Shown here in pieces: positions 37,887 through 46,899 of a stretch of DNA of 64,000 nt. The notes under the pieces are model-generated. The model searched no databases. It had not been told where the DNA came from and was given only the letters and a program-made list of their open reading frames with translations. This stretch comes from G965233625 sp965233625 (lineage in GTDB: Bacteria; Planctomycetota; Planctomycetia; Pirellulales; Pirellulaceae). The DNA lies in contig OZ247499.1 in the NCBI GenBank assembly GCA_965233625.1, positions 6,572,001 through 6,636,000 of the forward strand, given 5' to 3'. Position 1 is the first letter of the stretch. Every line of letters begins with the position of its first letter. The position numbers and the translations under genes are program-made.

Positions 37887-38736
37887 CTTCAAGCACCTCA
37901 CCACCGGCTGGAGTGCAGTACGCCCACCAGTTGTCAGCGTCAATGTTGGCGCTCAAGTGCCGCACGCTGCCATCGCCTAGCCCCACAAAAATTCCGCTAC
38001 TGCGCGGCGATTGGGCAAGTTGCGGGTTGCATGTCGCCGAAGAGTCGCCCGTGGTCGGTCGGACCTGAAACTTGGACGCCGCACCGGTTGTATAGGCTGC
38101 AAAAACGGGGTTCCACTCATACCAGCTGGCATCGCCATAAGACCAGATGTTGTAGTAATTGGTGGAAGTCTGGCACTGCGAATACTTCTCAGCGTAAAAA
38201 ATTGTGTTGCTCGTGCCGTCGGTGACGGAAGCCATCGCTTTGGACTTGTTATCGCCAGAGCTGATGTATCCCAGCGCCTGATAATTCCCCACGAATCCGC
38301 TGACGCCATACTGCCCCCAGCTTCCGTCCACCAGGGTTGGCTCGCCATTATTCGTCCAGTCCGTCGGATTGATGTAGGGCGGCATTGGTTCGCGATACAC
38401 GGAATAGTAATCGCCTGTGTCAAAAGCGATTTCAGCCATGTTGGTCTGTTCAAGGTAAGGAAGAATCAACAGCAGCGCAGAGCCACGGTTAAATTTCTCT
38501 CCGGTAACGGTCACCACCGAAGGAGGCAGCTTGCGGAAGGTGTCGTGAAAGTTGTGCGTCGCCAGGCCAATCTGTTTCAACTTGTTCGACGCCTCCGTCC
38601 GCCTTGCCGCGGCGCGGGCAGCCTGCACGGCTGGCAGCAACAGGGCCACCAGGACGCCAATAATGGCGATGACAACGAGAAGCTCCACCAGGGTGAAGCC
38701 ACGGACATTCTTCACCGCAGATTTGCGTGAAAACAT
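37879..38736 (-). CDS. DUF1559 pseudopilin-like protein (copy 3)
   Basis: 285 residues. The motif RGFTLVELLVVIAIIGVLVA is preceded by the basic leader MFSRKSAVKNV. LLPAVQAARAAARRTEASNK, NLKQIGL-type KLKQIGLATHNFHDTF, VTDGTSNTIFYAEKY and a C-terminal GIFVGLGDGSVRHLSANID complete the family pattern. It heads an operon with the overlapping lipoprotein gene. Its Cys pattern differs from copies 1 and 2: the ARRSSC segment is ARRTEA here. Confidence 0.92.
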   Translation of the reverse strand: MFSRKSAVKNVRGFTLVELLVVIAIIGVLVALLLPAVQAARAAARRTEASNKLKQIGLATHNFHDTFRKLPPSVVTVTGEKFNRGSALLLILPYLEQTNMAEIAFDTGDYYSVYREPMPPYINPTDWTNNGEPTLVDGSWGQYGVSGFVGNYQALGYISSGDNKSKAMASVTDGTSNTIFYAEKYSQCQTSTNYYNIWSYGDASWYEWNPVFAAYTTGAASKFQVRPTTGDSSATCNPQLAQSPRSSGIFVGLGDGSVRHLSANIDADNWWAYCTPAGGEVLEVD

Positions 38737-39061
38737 GGGAACTACGCTCCAGATTCGGTCAATTCCAGGACTTGAATATGGCTCACGCTTTCGTGGCGTT
38801 GAGCAACCGGGGGCAGCATTCGGACACGGAATTTGCCGGCCAGTCGCTGCACCATATCGCAGCGCCGTCCCGATTCAGCTAAGCAACCGTTAAAAGGATA
38901 TGAACATTTCGTAAAAGAAATTAACCACGTAGGGCTTCGCCTTAGTTCACCTTCGGCTTATGTTTTACGTGGCTTGCACAGTCGTCTGAAATGCTGGCAG
39001 CCGGTGACTATAATCAGCCGTTTGAATCCGGCTTCCGTTAACCTCAATCACTCTGCAGCTT
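38737..39061. other. divergent intergenic region with an inverted repeat
   Basis: About 325 bases between a DUF1559 gene and the DapA-family gene, without a recognised gene. CCACGTA (38925-38931) and TACGTGG (38966-38972) are perfect inverted arms around a 34-base centre, with a GGCTTCGCC/CTTCGGCTT-like inner part. It could be an operator or RNA hairpin. Confidence 0.4.
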
Positions 39062-40078
39062 ATGTCTTCACAGTTACGTGGTGTGTTCACCCCCAACGTC
39101 GTCCCTGTCGATGCGAATGGCGATATCAACGAAGGCGAGCTACGCCGGTATGTAGACTGGCTAATCGAACGCGGCGTGCATGGCCTGTATCCGAATGGTT
39201 CAACGGGCGAGTTCACACGCTTCACCGCGGAAGAACGCCGCCGGATTATCGAGATCATTACCGATCAGAACCGCGGCCGCGTGCCCGTTCTGGCCGGCGC
39301 TGCTGAGGCGAACACCCGCGAAACGATTAAGGCCTGCGAGCATTACAGCACACTGGGCGTGGCAGCCGTGGCGATTGTGGCGCCGTTTTATTACAAGTTG
39401 AGCCCGGATGGCGTTTACGCTTATTTCAAAGAGATCGCGGACAATTCGCCCGTCGATGTCACGCTGTACAACATTCCGATGTTCGCTTCGCCCATCGATC
39501 TGCCCACGGTGCAGCGGCTGGCGGATGAATGCGAGCGGGTCCGCGGCATCAAAGATTCTTCGGGCGACCTGCCGCACATGATGCGGATGATCGCCGCCGT
39601 GCGCCCGTCGCGGCCGGATTTCAGCTTCTTAACCGGCTGGGACGCCGCCCTGATGCCCATGCTGCTCATTGGCTGCGATGGTGGAACCAACGCCACCAGC
39701 GGCGTGGTGCCGGAAATCACGCGGCGTCTGTACGACCTGACGATCGCCCGCGATCTAGACGCTGCCCGCGACCTGCAGTACCGCCTGCTGACGCTGTTCG
39801 ATGCAATGCTCTACAACTCGGAATTCCCGGAAGGCTTCCGCGCCGCACTACGCCTCCGCGGCATCGCAACGGGCAACGGCCGGCAGCCACAATCCACAAC
39901 GCAGCAGATCGCCTTAGACCAGCTCACCACACAACTGCAATGCCTGCTGGCAGGAGAAGGTTTCACCGATGAACCCATCGGCGGCTGCCCGGTTGGCGCC
40001 AGCAGCTTCGACCCGCAGCAGGTGGAGCAGATCGTGAAAACTGTCATCGGCGAACTGAAACAACGCGGCATGCATTAG
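39062..40078 (+). CDS. dihydrodipicolinate synthase/N-acetylneuraminate lyase family aldolase
   Basis: 338 residues with a TIM-barrel DapA fold. The Schiff-base Lys is K164 (VRGIKDSSGD) and the catalytic Tyr Y136 (LYNIPM). GLYPNGSTGEFTRFTAEER matches the family's pyruvate-binding GSTGE motif. It is about 40 residues longer than usual DapA, with a C-terminal extension (EPIGGCPVGASSFDPQQVEQ). Since a true dapA normally ends near 295 residues, this may be a related aldolase rather than the lysine enzyme. It is convergent with the second ADP-ribosylglycohydrolase. Confidence 0.87.
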   Translation: MSSQLRGVFTPNVVPVDANGDINEGELRRYVDWLIERGVHGLYPNGSTGEFTRFTAEERRRIIEIITDQNRGRVPVLAGAAEANTRETIKACEHYSTLGVAAVAIVAPFYYKLSPDGVYAYFKEIADNSPVDVTLYNIPMFASPIDLPTVQRLADECERVRGIKDSSGDLPHMMRMIAAVRPSRPDFSFLTGWDAALMPMLLIGCDGGTNATSGVVPEITRRLYDLTIARDLDAARDLQYRLLTLFDAMLYNSEFPEGFRAALRLRGIATGNGRQPQSTTQQIALDQLTTQLQCLLAGEGFTDEPIGGCPVGASSFDPQQVEQIVKTVIGELKQRGMH

Positions 40079-40998
40079 TCAGCCGATGCAGCCAGTAGCT
40101 GGTCCGCTAACTCCATCAGGTAATCGCGGCCTTGGGGGGATGATTCGAGATGCTGGATCAATTTTTCTGGTATCGCGGAGAGGCCCAGGTGGGCGCCGGA
40201 GATGGCGCCTGCCATGGCGGCGATGGTGTCGGTGTCTCCGCCCAGGAAGATGGCGTTGGCGATGGTCGTGAAGTAGGAGTCCGGCGACAGCATGAAACAT
40301 GCAATTGCTGTTGGCACGGATTCCAGCGCCGCGATTCCATTGCCTAGCCCGGCAAGCGAAGCCGTGTCGGAAACTTCCGCTGCCGCCTGCAATTTCAGCC
40401 GGAATGCCTCCGACCGGCAGTGTTGCAACAAGTCATTGATGAAGGTGTCTTTATCAAACTCCCCGCGGGATACGCTTGCGACGGCAAGTGCCAGAAGTTG
40501 GGCGCCTTCGATCCCCAGCGGGTGCTGGTGCGTGGGCAACGCCGACCGTTCCGCCTGAATGAGTACGCGTTGCGGATCGTGGCGGAACATCAACCCCACA
40601 GGCGCGACGCGCATGGCGGCGCCGTTTCCGTACGATCCGCCGGGGAAGTGCCGCTGAGCGACGGCCTGGTAATCCGCGTTATCCTCCATTGCTTCGATCA
40701 CCGCCCGTGCGCCGCGTCCGTAGCCACGCGAGGGCACGTAGTTCTGAACGAATGCCTGGCACAACCGCGATTCGACAATCTCGCCATCATCGATCAGCGC
40801 GGAGGCGACGCCGATGGTCATCTGCGTATCATCCGTGTACCACAGTTCATCCTTCACATAGGCAAGCAGGGCATCCGCCGAATCAAAACGGCCGCGGATG
40901 AATTCCGGGTCCTGCGCCTCAAACCGCCCTCCCAGTGCATCACCGGCAGCCAGGCCCAGCAGGCAGCCGCGGAAACGCTCTTGCAGCGAAACGGTCAT
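40075..40998 (-). CDS. ADP-ribosylglycohydrolase family protein (copy 2)
   Basis: 307 residues. Metal-site motifs YTDDTQMTIGVA and GGDTDTIAAMAGAISGAHLG are both present, and the N-terminus RFRGCLLGLAAGDALGGRFE is typical. It is shorter than the copy at 20.3 kb and closer to canonical ADP-ribosylhydrolases, with the full GGDTDT motif against GDSDS in copy 1. The start codon overlaps the stop of the upstream lipoprotein gene by four bases; its 3' end overlaps the DapA-family gene by four. Confidence 0.92.
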   Translation of the reverse strand: MTVSLQERFRGCLLGLAAGDALGGRFEAQDPEFIRGRFDSADALLAYVKDELWYTDDTQMTIGVASALIDDGEIVESRLCQAFVQNYVPSRGYGRGARAVIEAMEDNADYQAVAQRHFPGGSYGNGAAMRVAPVGLMFRHDPQRVLIQAERSALPTHQHPLGIEGAQLLALAVASVSRGEFDKDTFINDLLQHCRSEAFRLKLQAAAEVSDTASLAGLGNGIAALESVPTAIACFMLSPDSYFTTIANAIFLGGDTDTIAAMAGAISGAHLGLSAIPEKLIQHLESSPQGRDYLMELADQLLAASAD

Positions 40999-41372
40999 GG
41001 CAGTTCCGTTCCGCGCGGTTTGAAATCTGCGTCGAAGATGACTTCATACAGCCCGCTGCGCTGATCGTCACCTGCGAAGATCAAGGAGATAGTGTCCTCT
41101 TCGTAGTACAGCTGAAAACTCTCCTGGTGGCCGGGAATTTTCACATCGACATCGTAAAGCGGTTCTTCAGCGTTTGCTTCCTGAAAGCTGTACGCGCCGC
41201 TATAAGAGTCTTCCTTGTCGCCCAGAGTGATTTCGTTGCCATCGAATTTTACAAAATGACCGGCGGGGTCTTCGTACTTCCGCCAGTGCCCCTGAAACGG
41301 CGGCAGCGTGGCGGCGCCGCCACATCCCGTCAGAAAGGAGCACAGCAGAATGGCTACGACGAAATATCGCAC
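40995..41372 (-). CDS. small lipoprotein of unknown function
   Basis: 125 residues from a GTG (41372) with AGG eight bases upstream; the longer frame to 41438 adds a hydrophilic start unlike a signal peptide. The lipoprotein signal RYFVVAILLCSFLTGC ends at the lipobox Cys. The rest looks like a beta-rich lipocalin-like domain (GHWRKYEDPAGHFVKFDGNE; LYYEEDTISLIFAG). It is coupled by a four-base overlap to the ADP-ribosylglycohydrolase gene. Confidence 0.78.
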   Translation of the reverse strand: MRYFVVAILLCSFLTGCGGAATLPPFQGHWRKYEDPAGHFVKFDGNEITLGDKEDSYSGAYSFQEANAEEPLYDVDVKIPGHQESFQLYYEEDTISLIFAGDDQRSGLYEVIFDADFKPRGTELP

Positions 41373-41528
41373 GCTTTCGACCTCATTGGTTGCCTGTGAA
41401 TCGCCCCTTCGAGTTGGAGGGCTTCCCGATTCTGGCAACTTGACTGCCTGGGGGCAAGTGTGAAGGATATACGCCCGTACGCCTCCCCTTCACTTCGCCT
41501 GCCGGCGATCCGTCCGCTGAATGTATCT

Positions 41529-43067
41529 ATGTCGCTTTCCACCCGTGTTCTTGACGCCCTTCATCAATCTGACCCGTTGCCTGCAGATGACCGCCGCGAC
41601 CTGTTAAGCGATCTAGCTGCGGCGGACGACAACGATACGATCAGCCTGCTGGAAGCACTGCCCGAAACGCCCGCCGTGGTCGAGCCGGCGCACGCTGCTG
41701 CGGCGTTGCTGGCGCCGGTAATTTCGCAATTGATGCGGCGTGAAGATCCGCTTAGCGACCCGGTGCGGGACCAGGTGGAGGCGACTTACCGCCAGTTGCC
41801 TGAAAATCTATCTGCGCGCGAATACCTGCTGGGCCTACTTACGCATTCGCGACAACCAGAGGATTTACAACTGCTGGCAACGCTGATGCAGCAGTCGCCG
41901 CCGCGCGATATGACCGTTGTGGCGGGCATCATGCGGCCATTATTTACGCCGCCCGGCGCCCCGGCTACGTATGACCCGGCAAGTCTGTTTCCGCAACTGC
42001 TAGGCGCTCTGGAAAATCTGACGCTGGCGGCGTTGATCCTTGATCTGGCGAATTATCTCACGCGAACCGAACGCGTCGCGCAGCATCCCGCCGCGGGCAT
42101 AACGGCGCAGTTGATGACGCTGCTGGAAGCAATCACCGCGAAACTGCATCATCTGCAGAAGGCGCCCACCTCTGCCGAAGACGCCGCCGCCATTGCGCGC
42201 AGCGTGAACGAAGCGGTGCCCGTCGCCGTTTCACTTTGCGACGCGCTGGCGCTGATCGGCCATCACGACGCCATCCCGGTGCTGACTTCGACGCTGGAAC
42301 TGGAACACCGTCGGGTGCGTACGGAAGCCGCCGCCGCACTGGCGCGGCTGGGCGATCCGCAGGGGGTCGACGTGCTGCCCCGCCTGGCTGCAGAGCCGGT
42401 CGCGCGGTTGCGTGTGCTGGCGTTCGCCGAAGAGCTAGGACTGAGTGACACGATCGAGTCACAGTATCAGACTGCACCTGCACGGGCCGAAGCGGAACTG
42501 GCTTTGGCGCTTTCAGAGCCTGTTAGCTTTGGCGTTCCGCCCACCTCGCTGGAGCTCCTTGATCAACGTGAGCAGTACTGGCCCGGATTTACCGACCCGG
42601 TGGAGTGTTTCCTGCTGCGTTTCACCTACGATCTGGGCGATGCTTCGTACAGCAACATTGGCATCGCCGGTCCGCTGACGCATGCCTTCCGCGCGGACAT
42701 TACAACGCTGCCGATCGACGATATCTACGCCGCGTTCGCTGGCTGGCATGCAGAGCATGAAGATATTTACGAAGTCGAAATCGACCCGGAGACAATGAAC
42801 GACGCTCTGCGGCTGGAAGTCACGCGTATGGAGCGGCGCCTGCATGATGCGGGCTACACGCACATTCATCCTCTGCTGATGGGCATGTTTTTTGGAGAGC
42901 GGGTGATGACGGCGGTCGCCTATTTCGACAACAAGGCCGGTTACGCCGTGGTGGATTCCAGCGACATTCACTGGCTGCAACAGGCCAACAGCCCCCGTCC
43001 TCCGGCGGCGGAAGAAGCGTACTGCATCTACAAAGGGCATAAACTACTGCGGAATTTCAACGCGTAG
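41529..43067 (+). CDS. HEAT-repeat protein of unknown function
   Basis: 512 residues from the ATG at 41529 (a GTG at 41460 is an alternative). It is alpha-helical, with HEAT-like repeats such as HDAIPVLTSTLELEHRRVRT and AAAALARLGDPQGVDVLPRL. The last 170 residues form a separate domain with DPVECFLLRFTYDLGDASYSN and GMFFGERVMTAVAYFDNKAG, not recognised. No signal peptide is seen. The 3' end overlaps the convergent MOSC gene by 11 bases. Confidence 0.82.
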   Translation: MSLSTRVLDALHQSDPLPADDRRDLLSDLAAADDNDTISLLEALPETPAVVEPAHAAAALLAPVISQLMRREDPLSDPVRDQVEATYRQLPENLSAREYLLGLLTHSRQPEDLQLLATLMQQSPPRDMTVVAGIMRPLFTPPGAPATYDPASLFPQLLGALENLTLAALILDLANYLTRTERVAQHPAAGITAQLMTLLEAITAKLHHLQKAPTSAEDAAAIARSVNEAVPVAVSLCDALALIGHHDAIPVLTSTLELEHRRVRTEAAAALARLGDPQGVDVLPRLAAEPVARLRVLAFAEELGLSDTIESQYQTAPARAEAELALALSEPVSFGVPPTSLELLDQREQYWPGFTDPVECFLLRFTYDLGDASYSNIGIAGPLTHAFRADITTLPIDDIYAAFAGWHAEHEDIYEVEIDPETMNDALRLEVTRMERRLHDAGYTHIHPLLMGMFFGERVMTAVAYFDNKAGYAVVDSSDIHWLQQANSPRPPAAEEAYCIYKGHKLLRNFNA

Positions 43068-43740
43068 TTTCGCCTTCGCGATCCAGCCGGTTCTGCAGCG
43101 CGGTGCGCCAGCTTTCTGAAAGTTCCGGCAACGTGGTCAGGGCAGCAGTATCCGGGTGTAGCGGGCGGGCGAACATCACCTGATTGGCGGCCGTGACGGT
43201 CCACTGCGGATGCGGACGCTCGATTAGCTGGATACTATCGCCTGCTTGAATCTGTCCGGGTGTCAGGACGCGGAAGTACCAGCCTGTATGCCCGGTCTGT
43301 TGCACTTGCAGGACCAGATCTTTCACCTGCCAGCGGCGGGCAAGCTTCCAGCAGGGTTCGCGTGGTTGCGAAAGTTGCACCATGACTTCGCCGATACGTA
43401 GCGTATCGCCGATGCAGATGTCGCCTTCGGCGAAACCGTCGACCGTCAAGTTCTCGCCAAAGGCGCCGGGTGGAAAATCTTCGATGGCAAGCTGCTGCTT
43501 CCAGTACCCGTAATGCAGGTGCGAATACACGCAGACGGCTTTATCCACGCCGCCATGGTTCACGGTGTTCGCCACTTTATCACCCTCGCAACCCGTGGCG
43601 GAAACCTGCACGGGGCCTTCAACGGCGTGTTTGAAGATGCCCGATGTCCAGGGCTTATCCGAGTGAGCGTCGGCGGGCATCGTCTGTGGCTGCCCGGTGT
43701 TCACCGAAGTAATGCTTCCCAAAAGACTTTGTACGCTCAT
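43057..43740 (-). CDS. MOSC-domain protein (YiiM-like)
   Basis: 227 residues from MSVQSLLGSI; the frame upstream to 43788 adds 16 residues. MOSC proteins bind the molybdenum cofactor and reduce N-hydroxylated compounds. Motifs are EGPVQVSATGCEGDKVANTV, NHGGVDKAVCVYSHLHYGYW, GAFGENLTVDGFAEGDICIGD and REPCWKL, where the Cys is the likely Mo ligand. A C-terminal 3-alpha extension (PLHPDTAALTTLPELSESWR) matches YiiM (6-hydroxylaminopurine reductase). Confidence 0.9.
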   Translation of the reverse strand: MSVQSLLGSITSVNTGQPQTMPADAHSDKPWTSGIFKHAVEGPVQVSATGCEGDKVANTVNHGGVDKAVCVYSHLHYGYWKQQLAIEDFPPGAFGENLTVDGFAEGDICIGDTLRIGEVMVQLSQPREPCWKLARRWQVKDLVLQVQQTGHTGWYFRVLTPGQIQAGDSIQLIERPHPQWTVTAANQVMFARPLHPDTAALTTLPELSESWRTALQNRLDREGETTR

Positions 43741-43945
43741 CTCTGTTGGCCTTGAAGATTTAGCATGCGAACGAACGGCAGTTGCCACGGCAACTCATTT
43801 TACGCATCAAGCACCTTGCAGATAGCGGTCGCAGACGATCGCTGCAAAGTTTCACCGCTGCGCGGCGACCGTGTAAACTGTACCGGCGAAAGCTTGGAAG
43901 TTATCGATCACGCTGCGTCGCTGTTCAGTGCGTGTAGGAATCACC

Positions 43946-44308
43946 ATGCAGACACCTATCGTTTCCATTTTGCTGTTTCTGCTGGCGTCGTTTTTCGGTG
44001 CGGTTGGACAGTTTCTTTACAAGTCGGGAACAGAGCAGGTGACCGCCCTCGAGAACAGTTCGCTGCTTAGCTACGTGGTGAACTGGCGGATCCTGGTAGG
44101 CGTGGCGTGTTACGTCGCGGTCATGGTGCTGTTTGTTGCGGCGTTCAAACGGGGCGGCGAACTTAGTGTGCTGTACCCGGTCTACGCAACGACTTTCATC
44201 TGGGCGGCGCTCATCGGGCTGCTGGCTTATGGGACGACGATCAGCCTAGCGAACGTACTTGGCATGGTGCTGCTGATCGCCGGCATGTTCCTGATGGGGT
44301 GGAAATAA
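43946..44308 (+). CDS. SMR/EamA-like four-helix membrane protein
   Basis: 120 residues with four hydrophobic helices, from the ATG at 43946 (TAGGA seven bases upstream). It resembles the small multidrug resistance/EamA fold, but the first helix (ILLFLLASFFGAVGQFLYKS) lacks the membrane-buried Glu used by EmrE for drug-proton exchange. It is closer to ArnE/ArnF-type lipid-carrier flippases. It overlaps the next gene by one base (TAATG) and leads a lipid-synthesis operon, so a role in lipid movement is inferred. Confidence 0.82.
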   Translation: MQTPIVSILLFLLASFFGAVGQFLYKSGTEQVTALENSSLLSYVVNWRILVGVACYVAVMVLFVAAFKRGGELSVLYPVYATTFIWAALIGLLAYGTTISLANVLGMVLLIAGMFLMGWK

Positions 44309-45003
44309 TGACCGGTCCACCCGCAGGCCGCCGGCCGCTTAACTCGCGGCAATGGACCTTCTTCCAGTCGCTGGCGGCGTGGCTGGCAACCACATCCATC
44401 ACACCTAATATGATCTCCGTCAGCAGCGTGTTCTTTGCCACGGCAGCAGGCGCCGTGCTGGCGCTGACGCCGTATGTAGAGAACAACTGGCTGCTGCGTG
44501 GTTGCTGGATTGCGTCAGCGTTGTGCATGCAAGGACGCCTGGTGGCCAACCTGCTGGATGGCATGGTGGCGATTGAAGGCGGCAAAGCTTCGGCCGTGGG
44601 CGAGCTTTACAACGAAGTGCCCGACCGCATCTCCGACAGCGCCATCTTTATCGGTGCGGGGCTGGCGGTTGGTGGGCGGTTGGATCTTGGACTTCTGGCC
44701 GGACTGGTTTCCGTGTTTGTTGCATACGTTCGCGCCATCGGCGCCAGCACCGGGGTAGGGCAGGTGTTTATGGGACCGATGGCGAAGCAGCAGCGGATGG
44801 CGTTGCTGACACTGGCCTGCGTGCTGTGTGCGGTGTTGCCAACGGCCTGGCAACCGGTTCATGCAGAAACCGGCGTCGGGATCTTTGGCGGCGTGCTGAT
44901 TGTGATTGTTGCCGGCGGTCTGGTGACCGCGATCAGGCGGTTGCTTGAGATTGCCCGGCTGATGCGGCGGCAGGCGGAAAGCGGTGAAGCGGACGATGTT
45001 TGA
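44308..45003 (+). CDS. CDP-alcohol phosphatidyltransferase family protein, signature altered
   Basis: 231 residues, about six membrane helices. Such enzymes join a CDP-lipid to an alcohol. The consensus D-x2-DG-x2-AR-x8-G-x3-D-x3-D keeps its spacing here (NLLDGMVAIEGG...GELYNEVPD), but three positions differ: the first Asp is Asn, the Arg is Ile and the third Asp is Asn. It is followed by a CdsA homologue, an order like E. coli ynbA-ynbB. Whether it is active as a phosphatidyltransferase is uncertain. Confidence 0.85.
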   Translation: MTGPPAGRRPLNSRQWTFFQSLAAWLATTSITPNMISVSSVFFATAAGAVLALTPYVENNWLLRGCWIASALCMQGRLVANLLDGMVAIEGGKASAVGELYNEVPDRISDSAIFIGAGLAVGGRLDLGLLAGLVSVFVAYVRAIGASTGVGQVFMGPMAKQQRMALLTLACVLCAVLPTAWQPVHAETGVGIFGGVLIVIVAGGLVTAIRRLLEIARLMRRQAESGEADDV

Positions 45004-45970
45004 CCATTTGTCACTTCATGTGCTGTATACGCTGGGCGGCGTGATTGCCGCGCTGGCGGCGGCGACGCTGCTAACCTGGGTCTTGCGACGTTTGAAGCCG
45101 GCGAGTGACTTTTCGGAAGTTGCGCTCCGCATCCGCACGTGGTGGATCATCGCGGCGCTGTTCATTTTTGTGATGCTGGTTGGGTACACGGCATCGGTGA
45201 TTTTCTTTGCGTTTGTCAGTTTTATTGCGCTGCGTGAGTTTCTTTCGCTGATTCCGACCCGCCGCGCTGATCATCGCGTGCTGTTCTGGGCGTTTATGGC
45301 GATTCCCGTGCAGTATTACTGGGTGCATACGAAGTTTTACGGCATGTTCATCGTGTTCATTCCCGTCTACATGTTCATGCTGCTGCCATTGCGGATGGTG
45401 ATTGCGGGCGAAACTCGCGGTTATCTGCGGGCGCTCGGCGCGCTGCACTGGGGGCTGATGACGACGGTGTTCAGCGTCTCGCACGCGGCGTTCCTGCTGG
45501 CGCTCAGCCCGGCGGAAGATGCGCGTGTCGCCCCGCAATGGCCCACCGATGCTGTGGGCGTGGCCGCGGGTCCGGGGCTGTTGCTGTTTCTGGTGCTGCT
45601 GACGCAGTTCAACGACGTGGCCCAGTTCTGCTGGGGCAAAACACTGGGTCGACGCAAAGTGGTGCCCGGCGTGAGTCCCGGGAAAACGGTCGCCGGATTG
45701 CTTGGCGGCGTTGGTTCCACCGTCGCATTGGCCGCGGTGCTTGGCCCCTTCCTGACGATTCTAGATCTGCCACGCTCGTTACTGGCTGGGCTGATCATCG
45801 GCGCCGCAGGCTTTGCGGGCGATGTTTCTATTTCCGCACTGAAACGCGACCTGGGCGTGAAGGATTCTGGCACCACCCTGCCAGGTCACGGCGGCGTGCT
45901 GGATCGTTTAGACAGCCTGACCTTCACTGCGCCGTTGTTCTTTCACTTCCTGTACTTTTTGTATGCTTAG
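44996..45970 (+). CDS. phosphatidate cytidylyltransferase (CdsA family)
   Basis: 324 residues, about eight membrane helices. It makes CDP-diacylglycerol from phosphatidate and CTP. The C-terminal signature SALKRDLGVKDSGTTLPGHG...GVLDRLDSL matches the CDS family, and NDVAQFCWGKTLGRRKVVPG is also typical. The gene overlaps the end of the phosphatidyltransferase by eight bases. A GTG at 44984 is an alternative start. It is longer than the core-type CdsA and resembles YnbB. Confidence 0.9.
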   Translation: MFDHLSLHVLYTLGGVIAALAAATLLTWVLRRLKPASDFSEVALRIRTWWIIAALFIFVMLVGYTASVIFFAFVSFIALREFLSLIPTRRADHRVLFWAFMAIPVQYYWVHTKFYGMFIVFIPVYMFMLLPLRMVIAGETRGYLRALGALHWGLMTTVFSVSHAAFLLALSPAEDARVAPQWPTDAVGVAAGPGLLLFLVLLTQFNDVAQFCWGKTLGRRKVVPGVSPGKTVAGLLGGVGSTVALAAVLGPFLTILDLPRSLLAGLIIGAAGFAGDVSISALKRDLGVKDSGTTLPGHGGVLDRLDSLTFTAPLFFHFLYFLYA

Positions 45971-46003
45971 CTTCTTCCCGCGAATGTCTGTCCAGGGGCG
46001 CCA

Positions 46004-46741
46004 ATGATCAACAACGCTTTACGGTTCGCGTTCTTCCTGATCGTTGTGCGCCCGGTGCTGTTCCTGATGCTTGGCATCAGCGTCCGCAACCGCGAGCGGC
46101 TTCCTGCGAACGGTCCCGCGATCATCGTAGCCAACCACAATAGCCACCTGGATGCGTTTGTATTGATGGCGCTGCTGGGGATGAAACGCCTGCACCTGGT
46201 GCGGCCGGTGGCGGCTGCCGATCACTTTCTCAGGAACCGCCTGCTGGCCTGGTTTACGACGAAGATCATCGGCATCATTCCACTTAAACGAAACCTGAAA
46301 GGCGTGCGGAGTGATCCGCTGGCAGGCATCTGCGAAGCACTGGATGAAGGTAAGATTCTGATCATCTTTCCCGAGGGCAGCCGCGGCGATCCGGAAGTGC
46401 GGGCGGAGTTCAAAACCGGCGTCGCCCACATCGCCAAACGCTACCCGGACCTTCCCATTACGCCCGTGTTTCTTCACGGCCTGGGCCGCGCCTTACCAAG
46501 GGGCGAAGGCATCCTGGTGCCCTTCTTCTGCGACTGCTTCGTGGGTGAACATCTGACGTGGACAGGTGACCGCGGCACCTTCATGACGGAACTGGAAGAC
46601 GCCATCTGCCAGCTTGCCTCGCAAGCCCATGTGCCCAAGTGGGGTGACGACTATTGCGCAACAGAGAAACAGGAAGCTCAATCTTTCGACCGCGAAGGCG
46701 AAGAACCTGCGAGCGAAAACGAAGCGGATTCCGTTGCGTAG
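46004..46741 (+). CDS. 1-acyl-sn-glycerol-3-phosphate acyltransferase-like protein (PlsC family)
   Basis: 245 residues. The acyltransferase motif I is NHNSHLDAF (H-x4-D), motif III FPEGSRGDPEVR, and motif IV VTPVFLHGLG-like ITPVFLHGLGRALPRGE. It should acylate a lysophosphatidate or another lipid acceptor at the membrane. It lies 33 bases after the CdsA gene and is the last of a four-gene unit. The acidic C-terminus (DREGEEPASENEAD) is unusual. Confidence 0.9.
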   Translation: MINNALRFAFFLIVVRPVLFLMLGISVRNRERLPANGPAIIVANHNSHLDAFVLMALLGMKRLHLVRPVAAADHFLRNRLLAWFTTKIIGIIPLKRNLKGVRSDPLAGICEALDEGKILIIFPEGSRGDPEVRAEFKTGVAHIAKRYPDLPITPVFLHGLGRALPRGEGILVPFFCDCFVGEHLTWTGDRGTFMTELEDAICQLASQAHVPKWGDDYCATEKQEAQSFDREGEEPASENEADSVA

Positions 46742-46899
46742 ACCGAATGTAATTACGTTGCTGGCTGACGGTTCGAATGCAATGCCAATCCGCTCCAGAA
46801 AAGTGGTGTTGCGCATGCGCGTTCTATCAGTAGAACAATCATCACGCAGCGGACGCTCGTCCGTTTGTTGCGGACCCATTCCCTGCCGGAGAAAATGGT

